The notes: generated by a model not told the origin, from the letters alone. A DNA stretch of 64,000 bases from Alistipes sp. (GCA_017624955.1 JAGAMA010000019.1:1-64000), one strand, 5' to 3'; numbered from the stretch's first letter, positions 7,558 to 16,725 are shown. A program made the numbers and translations.

Positions 7558-7846
7558 GATTACCGTGATGCGGATTACCGAGTATCGGGATTTGATGGCC
7601 GAGTACGAGAATCCGATCGAGCACACCTGCGATATGCGCCTTGGGCAGAGCTTTGTGGTGGAAAATGGCGAGAAGCCGTCGGGGATGTGCGACAGCGCCT
7701 GGGAGACCTTGCGCCCCTTTGTCGAGGAGCTGACGGCAGGTGGCGGGAATTTCTTTGACGGGTGGATGAAGAATCCCCACTCGGCGATGCTCTCATGCAA
7801 CGATGGTTTTCGCCCCGTGAGTTTCTATGTCGAGGTGGTGGAGTAG
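7541..7846 (+). CDS. TIGR04076 family protein
   Basis: 101 residues starting at ATG 7541 (MAKRIKITVMRITEY), inside the last codons of pncB. It carries the family pattern: YENPIEHTCDMRLGQSF, then KPSGMCDSAWETLRPFV, then FFDGWMKNP and SCNDGFRPVSFY, with three conserved cysteines. Function is unknown; Cys and His positions suggest a small metal- or redox-linked protein (inference). The 17-bp overlap ties it to NAD salvage in this genome. Confidence 0.85.
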   Translation: MAKRIKITVMRITEYRDLMAEYENPIEHTCDMRLGQSFVVENGEKPSGMCDSAWETLRPFVEELTAGGGNFFDGWMKNPHSAMLSCNDGFRPVSFYVEVVE

Positions 7847-7870
7847 TGAGTGAATAAAATTGGATAGAGC

Positions 7871-8218
7871 ATGAGTAAGTGTGAGAAATGTTTGGCCATC
7901 ACGGATGTCGATCTTTCGGTGACGGCATCGGTCTTTGCGTGGGTGGATGAGACGAACGAACTGCTTGTTGAGTATCGCTATGAGGATGACGATAACGCGG
8001 CGCGAAACTTCGCCAAGCGCGCCGTGGTCGATGCGGTCGATGCACGACTGCTGGCCAACCGTGTCGGTGTGAAGTCGGAGCAGCTGCCCGAGTGGCTCGA
8101 CGAGGCGTGTGGCGTGGCGTATGATACCACTGCATCGGAGGTAGAGCGTGTCTTCCAGGAGGCGCTCGAACGGCTGATTGACGGCGGTGTGCAGTATCGT
8201 TTTAAGGATGTAATGTAA
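7871..8218 (+). CDS. Hypothetical protein, 115 aa
   Basis: A small, strongly acidic soluble protein with no family I recognise. It begins MSKCEKC, a CxxC pair that could bind metal, continues with beta-like sequence (DLSVTASVFAWVDETNELLVEYRYEDDD) and ends in helical segments (AKRAVVDAVDARLLANRVG; EVERVFQEALERLIDGG). There is no signal peptide or membrane segment. It sits 24 bp after the TIGR04076 gene and 8 bp before an SDR gene, so it is probably part of one operon with pncB. Confidence 0.6.
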   Translation: MSKCEKCLAITDVDLSVTASVFAWVDETNELLVEYRYEDDDNAARNFAKRAVVDAVDARLLANRVGVKSEQLPEWLDEACGVAYDTTASEVERVFQEALERLIDGGVQYRFKDVM

Positions 8219-8226
8219 TACGGAGT

Positions 8227-8961
8227 ATGCGACGAGTATTTGTAACGGGGGCCGGCCACGGAATTGGTCGGGCGATTGTCGAAGCCTTTGTCGCGGCGGG
8301 CGACCGCGTGGCATTTTGTGATATTGATGCGGTGCGTGGCGAGGAGGTAGCCACGGAGACCGGAGCGCGCTTCTTCTTGCTCGATGTCTGTGACAAGGAG
8401 GCGCTGGAAAGTGCCATGCAGAGCCTGCTTGCAGCGTGGGGCGATTTGGATGTGGTGGTCAATAATGTCGGTGTGGGCGGCTTTGAGCCGATTACCCGGA
8501 CCACGGTCGAGCACTTCGAGGAGGTGCTTAATACCAACCTGCGTTCGGCCTTTATCACGGCACGGCAGTTGGCCATCCACCGCGAAAAGCAGGGCACTAC
8601 GAATCCCTACGGGCGCATCGTAAACCTTTGCTCGACGCGCTACCTGCAGAGCGAACCCAACTCGGAGGCCTATGCCGCCTCGAAGGGTGGTATCTGGTCG
8701 ATGACCCATGCCCTGGCCGTATCGTTGGCCCCGTACCATATTACGGTGAACTGCATCGCTCCCGGGTGGATCAGCGTAAACGAAGAGGAGGTTTTGCGCC
8801 CCGAAGATCATGCGTTTCATCTTTCGGGTCGCGTAGGCCGTGCCGAGGATATTGCGCGCACCTGCCTCTTCCTGTGCGATGAGAAGAACGACTTTATCAA
8901 CGGCCAATGTATCACGGTGGATGGGGGAGTGACCAAGAAGATGATCTACCCCGAGGAGTAA
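8227..8961 (+). CDS. Short-chain dehydrogenase/reductase (SDR)
   Basis: 244 residues, a classical SDR. The Rossmann glycine motif TGAGHGIG is at residues 7-14, the NNVG motif follows, the catalytic Ser is near 136 (NLCSTRY), Tyr149 and Lys153 form YAASK, and the protein ends with the usual ITVDGGVTKKM. It oxidises or reduces an alcohol/ketone with NAD(P)H; the substrate cannot be read from sequence. It is 8 bp after the 115-aa gene and 25 bp before the ketopantoate-reductase-like gene. Confidence 0.9.
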   Translation: MRRVFVTGAGHGIGRAIVEAFVAAGDRVAFCDIDAVRGEEVATETGARFFLLDVCDKEALESAMQSLLAAWGDLDVVVNNVGVGGFEPITRTTVEHFEEVLNTNLRSAFITARQLAIHREKQGTTNPYGRIVNLCSTRYLQSEPNSEAYAASKGGIWSMTHALAVSLAPYHITVNCIAPGWISVNEEEVLRPEDHAFHLSGRVGRAEDIARTCLFLCDEKNDFINGQCITVDGGVTKKMIYPEE

Positions 8962-8986
8962 GTAAAACGGATTAAAATTTGGAACT

Positions 8987-9991
8987 ATGCGCGTAGCAAT
9001 TTATGGTGCCGGATCGCTCGGTACGATTCTCGGTGCTTACATCACAAAGGCGGGTTGCGAGATTGAACTCATCAACCGAAACAAAGCTCATGTCGAGGCC
9101 CTGCAAACAAAAGGGGCTCAAATTATTGGTACGGTTCACTTCACGCAACCCGTGAAGTGCTATACACCTGCCGAGATGAGCGGTAAATATGATATCCTGT
9201 TCCTCATGACCAAGCAGCAGCACAACGCCGAGGTGGTCACGATGCTTAAGGATTATTTGGCCGAGGACGGCGTGTTGGTAACCTTCCAAAACGGCCTTCC
9301 CGAGGTGCAGATTGCCGAGCTTATCGGCTCGGAGCGCGTCTTGGGTTGTACGGTGGCATGGGGCGCCACGATGCAGGGGCCGGGCGTGTGCGAACTGACG
9401 AGTGCACCCGATGCCCTCTCCTTTTCGCTGGGCGCTATCTCCACGCCGCGGAACAAACACTTCGAGCAGGTCAAAGCCCTGCTCGAGAAGATGGGTACGG
9501 TCGATGTGGAGGAGAACTTCCTCGGCACGCGTTGGAGCAAGCTGCTGATCAATGCCTCGTTCTCGGGCATGAGTGCGGTGCTGGGTTGTACGTTCGGCGA
9601 GGCTGCCGGGCCGCGCGCCTCGCGTCGTGTGGTGCAGGCGCTCATCAAGGAGTGTATCGACGTGTGCCGCGTGGGCGGTATCCGCATCGAGCCGGTGCAG
9701 GGTAAGGATATTGTGAAGCTGCTCGACTATTCGGACCCGATCAAGAAGGCGATCTCCTCGCTGATTATCCCGATTGCGATTCGCAAACATGCCAAACTCA
9801 AGGCGAGCATGTTGCAGGATATCGAGAAGGGCAAGCCGACGGAGGTGGATGCCATTAACGGTGCTGTATCGGCCTATGGCCGCAAGGTGGGGTGGCCGAC
9901 CCCGATGAATGATAAGGTGGTCGAAATCATCCACCGCATCGAAAAGGGCGAGTTGCAGCCAAGCGTGGAGAATCTGAAGCTCTTTGCATAA
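8987..9991 (+). CDS. Ketopantoate reductase family protein (PanE/ApbA)
   Basis: 334 residues. The NADP-binding motif GAGSLG is at residues 7-12, followed by the family's FLMTKQQHNAEVV and TFQNGLPEVQ segments, and a C-terminal all-helical domain with the catalytic-type Lys/Asn region (RWSKLLINASFSG). The family reduces 2-dehydropantoate to pantoate for coenzyme A synthesis. Paralogs with other substrates exist, so the assignment to pantothenate synthesis is probable but not certain. It ends the + strand run and is closed by a strong hairpin. Confidence 0.85.
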   Translation: MRVAIYGAGSLGTILGAYITKAGCEIELINRNKAHVEALQTKGAQIIGTVHFTQPVKCYTPAEMSGKYDILFLMTKQQHNAEVVTMLKDYLAEDGVLVTFQNGLPEVQIAELIGSERVLGCTVAWGATMQGPGVCELTSAPDALSFSLGAISTPRNKHFEQVKALLEKMGTVDVEENFLGTRWSKLLINASFSGMSAVLGCTFGEAAGPRASRRVVQALIKECIDVCRVGGIRIEPVQGKDIVKLLDYSDPIKKAISSLIIPIAIRKHAKLKASMLQDIEKGKPTEVDAINGAVSAYGRKVGWPTPMNDKVVEIIHRIEKGELQPSVENLKLFA

Positions 9992-10011
9992 CGCTTTGAC
10001 GGCCAAAAACC

Positions 10012-10048
10012 AAGAAGGCAGAGATCGAAAATCTCTGCCTTCTTTTGT
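10012..10048. terminator. Bidirectional terminator, 14-bp stem
   Basis: Perfect 14-bp stem AAGAAGGCAGAGAT / ATCTCTGCCTTCTT around CGAAA, followed by TT. It separates the convergent PanE-like and GH51 genes and can serve both. Confidence 0.9.
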
Positions 10049-10062
10049 TGTTTGTGTGCCGT

Positions 10063-12069
10063 TTAGTCGGCCAGCGGAATGCGATAGACGGCAAAACTAC
10101 GCGGAGCAATGTCGGTGCTGAGCGTGGTGCCCGTCATCGGACAAAGGCTCTTGACGGGGACGATGCGCGTGGGGTTATCGAGCGTATTTTCGGCCATCGG
10201 ATCGTCGCATACGAGCAGTGTCTGCTCGGCCGTAACACCGAGTGATACTTTGCGCTTCAGTCCGTTAATCGCAATCTCGATCGGCTGCGCGCTGTCGCTC
10301 AGGTTGGCCACCTTGACGATGTAGCAACGCTGCTCCTCGTCGATCACGGCCGAGGCGTAGAGTCCGCGCTGCCCCTCCTTACCCACGGCAGGAGCACCGT
10401 CGAGCGTGATGGGGAGCGAAGCCGTGCCGCGATTCGTAGCGTAGAGCTGCTGCACATAGTAGCTCGTCGAGCGCATCATGCGCAGGTTGTCGAACCACAA
10501 CAGGTCGGGTCGCCATTGCCACCCCTCGATATGCGCCAGAAGGGGCGCGAAGGTGGCCATGCGCACCACATCGGCATTGCGCTCCAGACCCGTCATAAAG
10601 GCCGCTTCGAGCAGCGAGGCGTTGTAGTGGTTGAACTTCTTGCCGTTAGCACCGTGGCAGGCATACTCGCCTGCAAAGACCTTCGGGCCCGTACGCGGAT
10701 ATTTGTCGTAACGGTCGGCATTTTCGGTAAAGAAGGCTTCGGGGGCGTAGTAGTGCTCATCGACCAGATCGACCCCGATGCGGCGCATCTCCTGCCAAAG
10801 GTAGTCGAAGCGTTCGCCGCCGGCCGAGGGACCCGATGTGCCGACTATCTGAATCTCGGGATGCTTGGCGCGTACCGCCTTTACGAAGGGCTCAAAGCGC
10901 ACGATAAACTCCTCGCCCCACTGCTCGTTGCCGATACCGAGGTATTTGAGGTTGAAGGGGGCGGGGTGGCCCATCTCGGCGCGCAGCTTGCCCCAGGTGG
11001 TCGAGCTGTCGCCATTGGCAAACTCGATCAGATCCAGGGCATCGTCGATGAACACCTGCAACTCCTCCATCGAGCAGTGAGCCGTCGAATCGTTCTGGAA
11101 TTGGCACGCCAGGCCGCAGCTTACCACGGGCAGCGGCTCGGCACCGATCTGCTCCGAGAAGCAGAAGAACTCATAAAAGCCCAGACCGTAGGATTGGTAG
11201 TAATCGGGGAAGAGACGGTGGCGGAAGGTGTAGTGCCAACGGTTCTGATTCACGGGACGATTCTCCACCGCGCCGACCGAGTTTTTCCAATTGTAGCGTG
11301 TCTCGAGCGTTGTTCCCTCGATGATGCAGCCACCCGGGAAGCGGAAGATACCCGGCTTAAGTGCCGCCAGCGCCTCGGCCAAATCCTTGCGCAGACCATT
11401 CTTCTCGCCACGGAACGTATCGGTCGGGAAGAGCGACACATGCTCCAAATCAACGCCTGTCGAGGTGCTGTAATGCTTGCGGTCGGGCTGTTCAAGGATC
11501 AGGCGCAGACGACCTTTGCGAATCGTGGCCGGGGACGTGAAGCAGACTTCGTACTTCGCCCACTCGTTGGATGTGATGCGGAGCGGCACGCGCTTTACGA
11601 CCATATCCTCCAGCTCCGTGTTGTCGCTCACGATGTTGATCGAGATCTGCTGCTCGCCCTGGTTATGGGTGCGGGCCCACACCGAGAAACGATACTCGGC
11701 ACCCTCCTTCAGCGCAATGCCGAAGAAGCCCTCGTTTTCAAGACCCGTGTGGATGTCGCGGTGGCCCGAATAGGTCAGGCGAACGTAGTTCGGGTTACGC
11801 TCAAAGGGGCCGTCGTTGCATAGCTCCACGTTGCCGAAAAGTTGCCAGCCCGTTGTCGGGTGGTCGAAATCGAACGAGCGATTCTTTACCAGCTCGGCGT
11901 ACAATCCGCCATCAGCCGCGTAGTTGATGTCCTCGAAAAAGAGACCGTACATCGTGCGGGCGATCGGGTGCCCCTTGGTGGAGGCATCGACCACAAGACG
12001 AGCCGGCTCGGCAGCGTGTACCGTGGCCATAAGTGCCAGCAGGAAGGGTAGTAGAATAAGTTTTTTCAT
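10063..12069 (-). CDS. GH51 alpha-L-arabinofuranosidase
   Basis: 668 residues with an N-terminal signal peptide (MKKLILLPFLLALMATVHA), so it is exported, probably to the periplasm. It removes alpha-L-arabinofuranosyl groups from arabinan, arabinoxylan or arabinogalactan. After an N-terminal beta-sandwich insert (about 70-220) comes the catalytic barrel: FRFPGGCI, acid/base Glu382 in GIGNEQWGEE, DEHYY at 438-442 and nucleophile Glu468 in FAGEYACHG. The C-terminal beta-sandwich resembles the family's C-terminal domain. It follows the GH97 gene by 17 bp in the same direction, so one transcript is likely. Confidence 0.93.
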   Translation of the reverse strand: MKKLILLPFLLALMATVHAAEPARLVVDASTKGHPIARTMYGLFFEDINYAADGGLYAELVKNRSFDFDHPTTGWQLFGNVELCNDGPFERNPNYVRLTYSGHRDIHTGLENEGFFGIALKEGAEYRFSVWARTHNQGEQQISINIVSDNTELEDMVVKRVPLRITSNEWAKYEVCFTSPATIRKGRLRLILEQPDRKHYSTSTGVDLEHVSLFPTDTFRGEKNGLRKDLAEALAALKPGIFRFPGGCIIEGTTLETRYNWKNSVGAVENRPVNQNRWHYTFRHRLFPDYYQSYGLGFYEFFCFSEQIGAEPLPVVSCGLACQFQNDSTAHCSMEELQVFIDDALDLIEFANGDSSTTWGKLRAEMGHPAPFNLKYLGIGNEQWGEEFIVRFEPFVKAVRAKHPEIQIVGTSGPSAGGERFDYLWQEMRRIGVDLVDEHYYAPEAFFTENADRYDKYPRTGPKVFAGEYACHGANGKKFNHYNASLLEAAFMTGLERNADVVRMATFAPLLAHIEGWQWRPDLLWFDNLRMMRSTSYYVQQLYATNRGTASLPITLDGAPAVGKEGQRGLYASAVIDEEQRCYIVKVANLSDSAQPIEIAINGLKRKVSLGVTAEQTLLVCDDPMAENTLDNPTRIVPVKSLCPMTGTTLSTDIAPRSFAVYRIPLAD

Positions 12070-12086
12070 GGTATTGAGTGTTAGAT

Positions 12087-14021
12087 TTAGCGTTCAACGA
12101 GTACCACACCGCCGTTGGGAGCGATCGTGATCGGTAGGGTGTTTTTTTGCAGTTTTATGGTGCGACGCGAGGGGGCGAGTTGCTCGTTGTCGAGATAGAG
12201 TTGGCCGTGACGGAAGCCCTCGGGCAGCGCTACCGTGAGCGTGAGCGGTTCGGAGGTGGCATTGACACCTGCCACCCACCAACGGTTGCCGTGGCGACGA
12301 GCCAATAGCACATAGCGACCCGGGTAGCCATCGAGTAAACGCACCTCGTCCCAAGTCGTAGGCACTTCGCGCATGAAGTCGATGCAGAAGTCGGGCGCAT
12401 CCTCTAAATTATTGGGCGTGAGGGCGAAATTTTGGATCGGATTCTGGAAGAGTACGGCCGTGGCAAGCTGGAAAACATCGCCCGTGCGGCGGATCGAGCC
12501 TCCGTCATTGGTGCGATTCAACCGCTTGTTGAGTATCGTGCCGCCAAACTCCATGGAGGCCACCGTGTTACGGATAAAGGGGTGCAAGGTAGCCTTAAAA
12601 GCCTCACGGTCGCAGTGTGCCTGCCCGAAGACCAAATTTTCGGAGGCTAACACCGCCTCGCTGCCGACAAAGTTGGGGTACATGCGCTCCCAGCCACGCG
12701 GCAGGGTGCAGCCGTGGAAGATGACCATCAGCCCATAGTCGTTGGCATCGCTCAACACCGCTTCATAGAGGCGCATCGTCTCCTGCTTGTCGCCACCCCA
12801 GAAATCGACCTTGATGCCGCGTACTCCCTGCTCGCGCAGCCACTGCATCTCCTTTTTGCGCCGAATCGGGTTGTCCATCCGATTGACGGGGCTTTGCGTG
12901 ATGTCGTTCCAATAACCGCTCGAGGAGTACCACAGCCACGGCTCCACGCCTCGCTCGCGGGCATAGGCAAAGAGTTCGGGCATGCGCTCATAGCCGATTT
13001 GCCGGTCCCAACCTGCATCAATTAAGATGTATTCGTAGCCCATCGCTTGCGCCAGGTCGATATAGCGGCATTGATCCTCGAAATTCATGCTCGGATCCTG
13101 CCAGATAATCCAGCTCCAGGTGCTGCGCCCCAGGCGGTAGGGGATCGAGGGCGTATAGCGCTCCTCGACCAAATCCCACGGAATGGTCGTCTCGACAATG
13201 GGGTGAAGGGTCGCGCCCAGGGTCAGCGTGCGCCACGGTGTTGCGCCCGGCAGTGCCATGGCCGGCTCCGAGGTGCCGTTGCCGTTGTTCTCCTCGGCCA
13301 TCGGGAAGGCGATACGATACCCCTCCGAAGGAGAATAATCCGTGAGGCGCGATGCGCAGTAGCGGCTATCTACATCCGTCTCGCTGATCAACACCCAGCC
13401 CCGATCGCCCACGCGGAAGAGGGCGGGGAAGGTGTATCCGTGACCAAACTGCGACGGCTGATCCATCGGTGCATCGGCCTCATACTCCTCCTCGTAGCTC
13501 GGTTTGGAGCGTTTCCAACCCACCATCGGGTCGCTCTGGGGGGTGAGAAAGGTGGTCGTAATGGCGGGCAGACGGAACGAGGTCATCTCCTCCATGATGC
13601 GTACCGAGGCCTCCTCGCCATCTTTTGGCAAAAGATAACGAAATGCCAGGTTGCGATCATCGAGTCGGAACTCCACCGTAAAGAGCCGCCCGTGTCGGTT
13701 TTTGAGCGTAGCTTTGAGCACATTGGCCACATAGTGCGACGAGGCGGTTTTGATGCGGGAGAAGGTGTGCAGCCGATCGATGCGGCTCTGCTGCCAATCG
13801 ACGAGCGAGAGCTGTTCGCTGAAATCCTCTTGGCTGGTTCTGTAACCCAATCGTGAAGGCTCTACAAGTTGCAGCCGATTACACTCCACCGCGTAAAAGA
13901 GTTTTCCTTCGCGTAGTGATACCGTGAGCGAAAGGGTCCCTTCGGGCGATGAAATGGTGCGTTCATCGGCCAATCCGGAAAGCGGGAGCAGCAGGCAGAA
14001 TGCAAGGAGAAGTCGTCGCAT
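12087..14021 (-). CDS. GH97 glycoside hydrolase, retaining type
   Basis: 644 residues from ATG 14021 (an alternative ATG at 14030 would be almost leaderless). A signal peptide (MRRLLLAFCLLLPLSGLA) indicates export. GH97 enzymes have an N-terminal beta-super-sandwich and a central barrel that needs calcium. Numbered from the 14030 start, Asp409 in GIKVDFWGG sits where retaining GH97 enzymes have their nucleophile, and Glu464 (LASEN), 55 residues later, fits the acid/base. The inverting alpha-glucosidase type has Glu instead. The substrate may be alpha-galactoside or beta-L-arabinopyranoside (inference); the adjacent arabinofuranosidase fits an arabinose-containing glycan. A -7 box TATATTTG lies on this strand at 14044-14037. 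Confidence 0.9.
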   Translation of the reverse strand: MRRLLLAFCLLLPLSGLADERTISSPEGTLSLTVSLREGKLFYAVECNRLQLVEPSRLGYRTSQEDFSEQLSLVDWQQSRIDRLHTFSRIKTASSHYVANVLKATLKNRHGRLFTVEFRLDDRNLAFRYLLPKDGEEASVRIMEEMTSFRLPAITTTFLTPQSDPMVGWKRSKPSYEEEYEADAPMDQPSQFGHGYTFPALFRVGDRGWVLISETDVDSRYCASRLTDYSPSEGYRIAFPMAEENNGNGTSEPAMALPGATPWRTLTLGATLHPIVETTIPWDLVEERYTPSIPYRLGRSTWSWIIWQDPSMNFEDQCRYIDLAQAMGYEYILIDAGWDRQIGYERMPELFAYARERGVEPWLWYSSSGYWNDITQSPVNRMDNPIRRKKEMQWLREQGVRGIKVDFWGGDKQETMRLYEAVLSDANDYGLMVIFHGCTLPRGWERMYPNFVGSEAVLASENLVFGQAHCDREAFKATLHPFIRNTVASMEFGGTILNKRLNRTNDGGSIRRTGDVFQLATAVLFQNPIQNFALTPNNLEDAPDFCIDFMREVPTTWDEVRLLDGYPGRYVLLARRHGNRWWVAGVNATSEPLTLTVALPEGFRHGQLYLDNEQLAPSRRTIKLQKNTLPITIAPNGGVVLVER

Positions 14022-14036
14022 GGCAAACATTTTTTA

Positions 14037-14044
14037 CAAATATA
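14037..14044 (-). promoter_or_regulatory. -7 box TATATTTG for the GH97-GH51 operon
   Basis: CAAATATA on the + strand reads TATATTTG on the - strand, exactly TAnnTTTG. It lies 16 bases before ATG 14021 and 7 before ATG 14030, which favours the 14021 start. No clear -33 TTG. Confidence 0.45.
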
Positions 14045-14311
14045 ATGAAAAAATAGCCGCTTGGCGCAGGCGTTGCGATTTTTGCTACGATTTTTGTCCA
14101 AAGAATTGTTCTTTTTGTTCAATGATTTTTCGCTCGGATTGGCACAAGTCGGAACAAAATGCGCCAATAAGTGAATTATCGCGATTTTTTGCCCCGAAAA
14201 TCCCCTTCGGGGCTTGCTATTCTTGGTTTTTTATCCTTACTTTGCACGACAATTTTTGGATTTTTTTTGACACCGAAATTTAGATTTTTTAGGTTAATTA
14301 ATAATTTTCAG
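14045..14311. promoter_or_regulatory. Divergent intergenic region, GH97 operon / RND operon
   Basis: About 270 AT-rich bases without a convincing gene. It holds a perfect 8-bp hairpin GCCCCGAA / TTCGGGGC (14191-14213). A candidate promoter for the RND operon directly follows: TTG at 14214-14216, 20 nt spacer, TTACTTTG at 14237-14244 (one mismatch to TAnnTTTG). The hairpin abutting the -33 element could be a regulator site. The leader to the TolC-type gene would be about 60 nt. Confidence 0.45.
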
Positions 14312-15679
14312 ATGAAACGCAGAACACTTTTTCTGATGGCGCTTTTGACGATGGGTCTTGCTACCCGTCCCGCTATGGCGCAGGAGCAGGTGGAGCAGCC
14401 CGTGACCGTGAATCAGAACGGTCCGATGATGCTCACCCTGGATGAGGCGTTGCAGATTGCCCTGACGGAGAACCCGACGGTGCAGATTGCCGACCAGACG
14501 ATTGAGGTTAAGAAGTATGCCAAGAAGGGTACCTATGCTGCCCTTTGGCCCGAGATTTCGGCTTCGGCCACCTATCAGCGTACTGTTAAGAAGCAGCGAT
14601 TCCACATCATGGGCGAGACGATGGAGGTAGGTACGACCAACAATGCGTCGGGTGGTGTGCAGGCCGTCATGCCGCTGGTGAATGTACAGCTTTGGAAGTC
14701 GCTCAAACTCTCGGCTCTCGATGTAGAGCTGGCCGTTGAGCAGGCCCGTTCGTCGCGTATCGACATGGTGGAGCAGGTCTCGAAGGCCTTCTACCAGGTG
14801 CTGATGGCCAAGGATGCATACAATGTCTATAAGCGAGTGTACGACAACGCTGTCGAGAACCACAAGCTCATCGAGAAAAAATACAACGTGGGCGCCGTGT
14901 CGGAGTACGATTTTATCCGTTCGCAGGTGACCGTATCGAACGCCGAGCCCAACGTAATCAACGCTGCGAATTCGATCGTGCTGGCTCTCTGGCAGATGAA
15001 GGCGCTGCTGGGTATGGATCTCTCGCTCGATATTGACTGTGAGGGTTCGCTTGCCGATTACGAGGCGATGATGATGGCCGGCTTCAAGGCCGAGGGCGAT
15101 ATGTCGAACAACACGACTCTCAAGCAGCTCGAGATTCAGGAGCGCCTGCTGGAGCAGACACTCAAGGTGCAGCGCGCCGCCAACCTGCCGACGCTGGCCC
15201 TCTCGGCCAACTACACCTATACGGCCATGGATGAGTCGATGAAGATTCAGCACTACCGCTGGAATCCCTATTCGGTAGTGGGTGTGAGCCTCAATGTGCC
15301 GATCTTTGCCGGTGGCAAGCGTCGTGCGGATATCAACCAGGCCAAGCTGAATCTGAGCAACCTGGAGTTGCAGCGTGAGAATGTGGAGCGCCAGCTTCGC
15401 ACGGCGCTGATGCAGTACCAGTGCAACCTGCAGACCAACGTCAAGGAGTTCTACGCCTCGTCGCAGAATATCTCGCAGGCCAAGCGCGGTTACGATATTG
15501 CCGTGAAGCGTTACGAGATTGGCGGTGGTACGCTGGTCGATGTCGATAACTCGCAGCTGGCCTACACGCAGGCCGAGCTGTCGCGTTCGACGGCCATCTA
15601 CAACTACCTGATCAATACGGTCGCTATCGACAAGTTGATCGGTGCTCACAATTTCGCCACATATACCGAAGAGAACTAA
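14312..15679 (+). CDS. TolC-family outer membrane efflux protein
   Basis: The start is set at ATG 14312 (MKRRTLFLMALLTMGLATRPAMA, a signal peptide); the frame runs further upstream but only through intergenic AT-rich sequence. The mature protein of about 430 residues has two repeats of the TolC outer membrane efflux domain with long alpha-helical heptad stretches (QARSSRIDMVEQVSKAFYQVL; ENVERQLRTALMQYQ). It forms the outer membrane channel of a tripartite pump. The adaptor gene starts 14 bp after its stop, then the RND pump, all on one strand. Confidence 0.93.
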   Translation: MKRRTLFLMALLTMGLATRPAMAQEQVEQPVTVNQNGPMMLTLDEALQIALTENPTVQIADQTIEVKKYAKKGTYAALWPEISASATYQRTVKKQRFHIMGETMEVGTTNNASGGVQAVMPLVNVQLWKSLKLSALDVELAVEQARSSRIDMVEQVSKAFYQVLMAKDAYNVYKRVYDNAVENHKLIEKKYNVGAVSEYDFIRSQVTVSNAEPNVINAANSIVLALWQMKALLGMDLSLDIDCEGSLADYEAMMMAGFKAEGDMSNNTTLKQLEIQERLLEQTLKVQRAANLPTLALSANYTYTAMDESMKIQHYRWNPYSVVGVSLNVPIFAGGKRRADINQAKLNLSNLELQRENVERQLRTALMQYQCNLQTNVKEFYASSQNISQAKRGYDIAVKRYEIGGGTLVDVDNSQLAYTQAELSRSTAIYNYLINTVAIDKLIGAHNFATYTEEN

Positions 15680-15693
15680 AAAAGAGAAACACT

Positions 15694-16725
15694 ATGAATA
15701 AGAATCGAATCTTTCGTGCGCTGCTCATTGGCGGCGTTTCGTTGGCCACGGTAGCTTGTGGCTCGAACAAGGAGGCTCAGACGGCCGAGGAGGTTGTCGT
15801 AGTGAAGCCCAAGGTAACTACGCAGGTGGTTCATGTAGAGGATGTAGAGATGGTAGGCACCTTCACGGGTAATGCCGAGGGTTACGCTGTGAATAACATC
15901 ACGCCGCAGCAGCCGCGCCGTATCAAGCGCCTGTTGGTCGATGTAGGCGACCGCGTATCGGTAGGGCAGAAGGTGGCCGAGCTCGACAATTCGCAGCTGG
16001 CCCAGGCCAAGGCTCAGTACGAGACGGCCAAGACCGCTTTCGAGCGTTCGGACGAGCTGTATAAGTTTGGTGGCGAGGCCAAGGCTCAGTGGGAGGCTAC
16101 GAAGACCAACTACGAGGTGGCCAAGCTGACCTACGAGAACCTGCTGGAGAATACGACCCTCGTGTCGCCCATCGCCGGTGTGGTTACGGCTCGCAACTAC
16201 GACAATGGTGATATGGTTGCCGGTCTGCCGATCTTTGTCGTGCAGCGCATCAACCCGATCAAGATCTTCGTCAATGCTTCGGAGTCGCTCTATGTTTACC
16301 TGAAGCGCTACATGACCGTATCGGTGGAGTTTGATGCTCTGCCGGGTCACAAGTTCGAGGGTAAGATCTCGCGCATTAACCCCTCGATTGACGCTACGAC
16401 GCGCACCTTTGAGGTGGAGGTTTCGATCCAGAACAACCATGAGCTGATCAAGCCCGGTATGTATGGTCGCGTGACGGCTACCTATGGCAAGCGCAAGAAC
16501 ATCGTAGTGCCTGATCAGTCGATTGTGAAGATGCTCGGCTCGGGCGATCGTTTTATCTATGTCCTGAAGCAGGATGGTACGGTGGCCTATACGAAGGTGG
16601 AGCTGGGTGCCCGCATGAACGACAAGTATGAGATCCTGAGCGGCATCAACGATGGTGACGAGGTAGTCGTTACGGGTCAGGTAGCCCTGAAGGATGGGGT
16701 AGCCGTAGAGCGCATCAACAAGTAA
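15694..16725 (+). CDS. RND efflux periplasmic adaptor subunit
   Basis: 343 residues with a lipoprotein signal (lipobox ATVACG, acceptor Cys about residue 22), so it is probably anchored to the inner membrane. It has a lipoyl/barrel-sandwich half (NITPQQPRRIKRLLVDVGDRV ... STPIAGVVTARNYDNGDMV-like), an alpha-helical hairpin (about 95-145) and a beta-barrel domain (FEGKISRINPSIDATTRTFEVEV). Adaptors link the RND pump with the outer membrane channel. It lies between the genes for both partners. Confidence 0.93.
   Translation: MNKNRIFRALLIGGVSLATVACGSNKEAQTAEEVVVVKPKVTTQVVHVEDVEMVGTFTGNAEGYAVNNITPQQPRRIKRLLVDVGDRVSVGQKVAELDNSQLAQAKAQYETAKTAFERSDELYKFGGEAKAQWEATKTNYEVAKLTYENLLENTTLVSPIAGVVTARNYDNGDMVAGLPIFVVQRINPIKIFVNASESLYVYLKRYMTVSVEFDALPGHKFEGKISRINPSIDATTRTFEVEVSIQNNHELIKPGMYGRVTATYGKRKNIVVPDQSIVKMLGSGDRFIYVLKQDGTVAYTKVELGARMNDKYEILSGINDGDEVVVTGQVALKDGVAVERINK

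Noticed and set aside
9137-9159. Perfect 9-bp hairpin CACTTCACG / CGTGAAGTG
   Set aside because: It is inside the PanE-like coding region, with no T-run and normal codons, so probably chance.
10516-11823. Long open frame (435 codons) on the + strand opposite the GH51 gene
   Set aside because: Its product has no recognisable motif, and it mirrors the codon pattern of a clear GH51 enzyme with intact catalytic residues. The same applies to long antisense frames opposite mutS (40009-42462), feoB (57373-59352), the pectate lyase (49652-51325) and the rha genes; the GC-rich codon bias keeps antisense stops rare.
14171-14311. N-terminal extension of the TolC-type protein
   Set aside because: The sequence is AT-rich intergenic DNA with a hairpin and promoter; a normal signal peptide starts at 14312.
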